A stretch of DNA of 64,000 nucleotides from Primulina eburnea (Eukaryota; Streptophyta; Magnoliopsida; Lamiales; Gesneriaceae), in assembly GCF_022965805.1 (NCBI RefSeq), contig NC_133102.1, positions 2,364,885 to 2,428,884 on the forward strand, in the 5' to 3' direction. The number at the start of each line of letters is the position of its first letter. Positions within the stretch are counted from its first letter, which is position 1. Below the pieces are notes generated by a model. The model was not told the DNA's origin. It did no database searches and saw only the letters and a list, made by a program, of their open reading frames with translations. This document shows, one piece after another, positions 60,422 to 64,000 of this stretch. The translations under genes were made by a program, and so were the position numbers.

Positions 60422-61117
60422 GGGTGAAATAATCCCCATTGATGTTAGTTTCAAGACTGGATCACCACCGTACTTGCATCCCTTTCACAAGCCATGGTTT
60501 GTCTGTAAAAAGGTTTATTGCTCGATAGGCACGAAGAACCACATAAAGCTTCGCAATATAGGGACTAAAACTGTCATTCAATCATTAAAATTAATACGAG
60601 ACTGTCTCACGAATCAATTTTATGAGACATAAGTTTATAAAAATACACTTATTCCTCAAAAGGGAGCATCTTCCTTGGAGGGAAGATGTTTATACAAGTG
60701 CACTAAGTGGTTTTAATCGTTTAATTTGACAAAAATAAAATTAAATGTAACATAGTCAAAATGTGACTTTTAGTTCTATATACATTAAGATATGACATTT
60801 TTAGTATTGTTTATTTTGTTAAATCAATTATAATTATGTAATCATATTCTGAGATTAATTTAAGTTCTTCTCATCTAAATCATGTAACTAAATGAGCAAT
60901 ATTATTTTAATTTTTTCTAATTACGTAATTGACAAATTCCCTTATGACTTGAATTATGAAAACGTAATAATGATATTAATAATTTAATTAATGATAAATA
61001 TTAAAATTAATCGTAAAAACATTATAACGGATTCAATAAAATTATAAAAATAAAAATATCAAAAATCAATACATATTAAACTAGAATCGACAACGTATTA
61101 TTTAGCTCGGTTGGTTA
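60422..61117. other. AT-rich spacer
   Basis: A short GTGAGAC-family scrap (GAGACTGTCTCACGAATC) lies near 60598-60615. Otherwise nothing recognised. Confidence 0.45.
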
Positions 61118-61125
61118 CATGTGGG

Positions 61126-61669
61126 TAGGGGTGGGCATAAAACCCGAAAAACCGAAAAAAACCGACCGAACCGAATAATTCGGTTTAAATGGTTCGGTTT
61201 TATCGGTTTTTCGGTCGGTTATGGTTTTAAAATATATAAAGTTCGGTTTTTCGGTTCGGTTTTCGGTTTTAAGCCCCAAAAAAACCGAAAAACCGAACCG
61301 GCCATATTTTTGTTAAATATAAGGTTTTTATGTATAATGGTCATATTATTGTTAAATATAAGTCTTTTTATATATAATGGGCCTATTAAGATTTAGGAAC
61401 TTAGTATCATTAACCCTCAATTTTTCAATTCGATCGTTTTCTCTTATTTCTCACCACTCATTAGTCGATGTTCACTTTTTTTTCTGTATATAATATATAT
61501 TTCTTTAATATTTCGTAAGATTATTTGTGTTCCATTCGAGCTGGTTGACACCTTGTTATCATTCTTATTTCTGAATATTCCGTTGGATTCATGCATTTTC
61601 CATGTTTACATGGTTAATTAGTTATATATAGTTATTATATTCGTATGACATATTTATACACAACACAAG

Positions 61670-61750
<81 letters not shown>

Positions 61751-62008
61751 CAAGTCTCACAAATTAAATATTTGAAAAATACTATGATTTAGATTTTAAA
61801 GACATAAAGTGACATATAATTTTATCTCTCAACAAATTTTAGCCAACCGTATATAACCGGCCGTAAAAACCGAACCGTATTACAAAAAAACCGAACCGAA
61901 CCGTAATAAAATGGTTTGGTTTTCGACTAGCGATATTCAAAACCGAAAACCGAAAAACCAAACCGTTGTAGACTAAAACCGAACCAAACCGACCGTTGCC
62001 CACCCCTG
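61126..62008. mobile_element. Nonautonomous hAT-type transposon
   Basis: Terminal inverted repeats TAGGGGTGGGCA (61126-61137) and TGCCCACCCCTG (61997-62008) are flanked by a perfect 8-bp duplication CATGTGGG (61118-61125 and 62009-62016), the hAT target-site length. Both subterminal regions are packed with ACCGAA/CGGTTT motifs in both orientations. The middle has a long (TA)n at about 61672-61747. No transposase ORF. 883 bp. Confidence 0.93.
61672..61747. repeat. (TA)n microsatellite inside hAT element
   Basis: About 38 uninterrupted TA units. Confidence 0.97.
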
Positions 62009-62044
62009 CATGTGGGTCATGAAGTAATTAATTAATCATTGAGT

Positions 62045-62230
62045 AGGTTTTTTGTGAGACAATCTCACTAATATTTATCTATGAAACGTATCAATCCTAC
62101 CGATAATCACAATAAAAAAAAATACTCTTAGCACAAGAAGCCATACTTTTTCATAGATGAATTAAATAGGAGATCTGTCTCATAAAATACGACATATGAG
62201 AATGTGAGACTACTTCTCACAAATTTTTGT
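62045..62230 (-). mobile_element. GTGAGAC-family MITE
   Basis: Reverse orientation: TTTTGTGAGACAATCTCACT, CCTACCGATAATCACAATAA, CATAGATGAATTAAATAGGA, ending GACTACTTCTCACAAATTTT. Somewhat diverged. Confidence 0.88.
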
Positions 62231-62792
62231 CATAAACATTTAAAATGCCCAAAAATACTAGACCCATCATTGCCCTTGACAGAATAATTATTCATCAGCC
62301 GCCACAAAAATACAAATTTGGCAATTAATATCTTCACCCAGAATACTATCCAATTCTATATGAACCATGGATATGTACATATAACCATAACTGCAACATT
62401 TCATTTTCAAATTTTAATTTAATTATGATATTTTAAAAATTGAATATGACACAAGCCGTTTTGTTTTATTTTGTTTTTGTTTTTTGTTTTTTTGTAATAA
62501 TGAAATTAATAAAAAAAACACATTTTTTCCTTAATTGAAAGATTAAATTCAAGAACATAATTATATATATTAAAACAAAATACGTGATGATAATTTTGGA
62601 TTTTTTTTAAAAAAAATAAAGACTAAAATTTTAGTTAGATATCAAGAGCTCTTGTTTTATTAAATAGCATATATTATATAATAATTCATGTATGCGTTGT
62701 CATCAATTTGACTCTATAAACGGGATCAAGTATGTTGACACCATAAGCCCGTATTTCTTCTAGAGAATCTCCTAAAGCCTACATAATTATCT
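62231..62792. other. AT-rich spacer
   Basis: No gene, RNA or transposon boundary recognised. Confidence 0.45.
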
Positions 62793-62881
62793 GAGTAGGT
62801 CTTTTGTGAGACGGTCTTACGAATTTTTATCTGTGAGACGGGTCAACTTTACCGATATTCACAATAAAAAGTAATACTCTT
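62793..62881 (-). mobile_element. Truncated GTGAGAC-family MITE
   Basis: CTTTTGTGAGACGGTCTTAC, GTGAGACGGGTCAACTTTAC, ATTCACAATAAAAAGTAATA, then the family sequence stops abruptly after ACTCTTAG where other copies continue with CATAAAAAGT. Confidence 0.92.
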
Positions 62882-63826
62882 AGATCCACGGGATTGTCGG
62901 AAGGTAGTTTTGTGTTTGTGCGCTCGCGGACTTGTTACACCGCAACTTTCTCGGAAAATTGTAGTAAATTAAGATGATCCATAGTTTACAAGTTCCTGGG
63001 TCATCTGTTTTATTGAATCTAGTATTTCTCCCGAAAAGTTGATAGTTAATTCAGATGTGCTAAAACTGGACTTTTCATTTGGAAAGTTCCGAAATTTGAT
63101 TGGACATTGGTAGTACTGAGTAAAGAGCTCTCGTAAGGATGCAAGAGTAGTTGGACTTAGATTGGACATTGGTAGTACTGCTCTTTCAGTTCATTTTCAG
63201 CTTCAAACTTGGTCTCTGAAGTCTCCTATGAAGTCTCTGAAGTCTCCTATGAAGTTGGGGCACAAGATCATGAATGCATTGGGTAACCAATTTATCGAAT
63301 GTTTAGGACCTATAATTTTTCAGTGGAAAATAATGGTTTTTTTACTAAGGATAATTGTCCTTTTGGCTGGGGATTCAAAATTTTGAGCACATTATTGTGC
63401 CTGATGTACACAATAAACCACTTGATATCATTAGTTACTTAGTTTTGACGAATGCGTAACTCATGCCAACCTTTTCAAGTTAAAAGTGACTTGTCGTTAA
63501 TCTCGACGAGTTTCTAAAATTTCACATGCGAAGAAACTTGCATCGATTTCACTTAACTGCCTCATAAGTTTTGCAAGAACCTTGAAAAAGACACTATTGA
63601 GTTACAAAATAAACAAGAGAGACGTTTTTTAAAAAAAATGGATTCTGTTAAAAGCACACATTAATACAACCAAATAGATTAGGAAGAAATGTTAGAATCA
63701 TGTTACCTTTTTTTTTTTATCACAGAGATCTTCAAGCTAATGTTCTGAATCTCGGAATGATGCAATCCGGAAGTTCCCCACATGCAGATGCCCATATACT
63801 AAGTCAAGATTATGTTAGATGAGGTG
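62882..63826. other. Unidentified sequence and probable 3' UTR of the next gene
   Basis: 62969-63169 (reverse) has a 66-codon ORF without a recognised family. GATTGGACATTGGTAGTACTG occurs twice (63099 and 63159 region) as a 60-bp-spaced direct repeat, and TCTCTGAAGTCTCCTATGAAG is duplicated near 63212-63255. About 63500-63826 may be 3' UTR of the reverse-strand gene. Confidence 0.45.
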
Positions 63827-64000
63827 TTAGTCATCGGAACTATAATCGCTTGATTCTTGTAAAATGGGCAAAGCGGCACAACAGAATGATGCCTTGTCTT
63901 TGAGAAGAATACTGCTCCCATCTGAATTCCATTTCAGATCTAGTGCAGAAAACTCAGGAAAGGGAACATTGATGCAGTATGCGCCTGAGGTGTCCACATG
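63827..64000 (-). CDS. C-terminal exon of an unidentified protein, possibly APC4 (partial)
   Basis: The reverse-strand frame is open from the window edge to TAA at 63829-63827: 57 residues including DTSGAYCINVPFPEFSAL, DLKWNSDGSSILLKDK, FCCAALPIL and the acidic end SSDYSSDD. The pattern 'DLKWNSDGSSILLKDK' looks like a WD40-type beta blade. From memory it resembles the C-terminus of plant APC/C subunit 4, but I cannot confirm this. The exon start lies outside or exactly at the edge of the window. Confidence 0.6.
   Translation of the reverse strand, partial: HVDTSGAYCINVPFPEFSALDLKWNSDGSSILLKDKASFCCAALPILQESSDYSSDD

Noticed and set aside
61104..61118. tRNA A-box-like TTAGCTCGGTTGGTTA
   Set aside because: No matching B box or cloverleaf downstream; a transposon begins 8 bp later.

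Overview
This is a nuclear chromosome segment of a flowering plant. The evidence is the interrupted genes with GT-AG introns, AT-rich spacers, several MITE families and plant-specific protein families (WEB coiled-coil, TGA bZIP, AP2/ERF, TOL, AIPP2-type PHD). A dispersed ~180-bp element ending in GTGAGACSGTCTCAC-like sequence is something I associate from memory with asterid (Lamiales) genomes; that placement is weak and not computed.

Layout. 1-374: last exons of an SF1 (IGHMBP2/SMUBP2-like) helicase. 2870-10177 (+): large AIPP2-type PHD protein. 12356-15435 (+): WEB-family coiled-coil protein. 17006-20502 (+): NERD-domain protein. 22162-24681 (+): TOM1-like VHS-GAT protein. 26604-30233 (-): PP4 regulatory subunit 2. 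31735-32271: CDC20 pseudogene split by a MITE. 33594-35294 (+): small At5g17165-like LEA protein. 36475-36695: LINE reverse-transcriptase scrap. 37863-39371 (+): ribosomal protein eL13 with a textbook telo-box/site II promoter. 40288-41102 (-): apparent BIN4-like pseudogene. 42227-46079 (-): TGA2/6-type bZIP factor. 50777-51467 (-) and 58574-59344 (+): two AP2/ERF genes. 47.1-63.8 kb: otherwise mostly transposon debris (MITEs, TRIM-like LTRs, Copia gag, a clean hAT insertion). 63827-64000 (-): last exon of a protein I tentatively link to APC4.

The left half resembles an old conserved gene block: PHD, WEB, TOL, PP4R2 and the LEA gene have counterparts that, from memory, lie in the same order on Arabidopsis chromosome 5. 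The genes are unrelated housekeeping and regulatory genes (chromatin reading, chloroplast movement, ubiquitin-cargo sorting, phosphatase regulation, translation, SA/ethylene transcription), not one pathway.

The most notable features are: single-base or short frameshifts in five otherwise well-preserved genes (WEB, PHD, TGA, ERF, PP4R2); at least a dozen copies of one MITE, some in inverted pairs forming long hairpins; an ERF whose DNA-contacting Trp is replaced by Ser; a GC-AG intron in PP4R2; a duplicated 3' splice site in eL13; and a hAT element with perfect 8-bp target duplication. I found no evidence of an undescribed multi-gene system. All exon boundaries were read by eye from splice motifs and protein-family knowledge.
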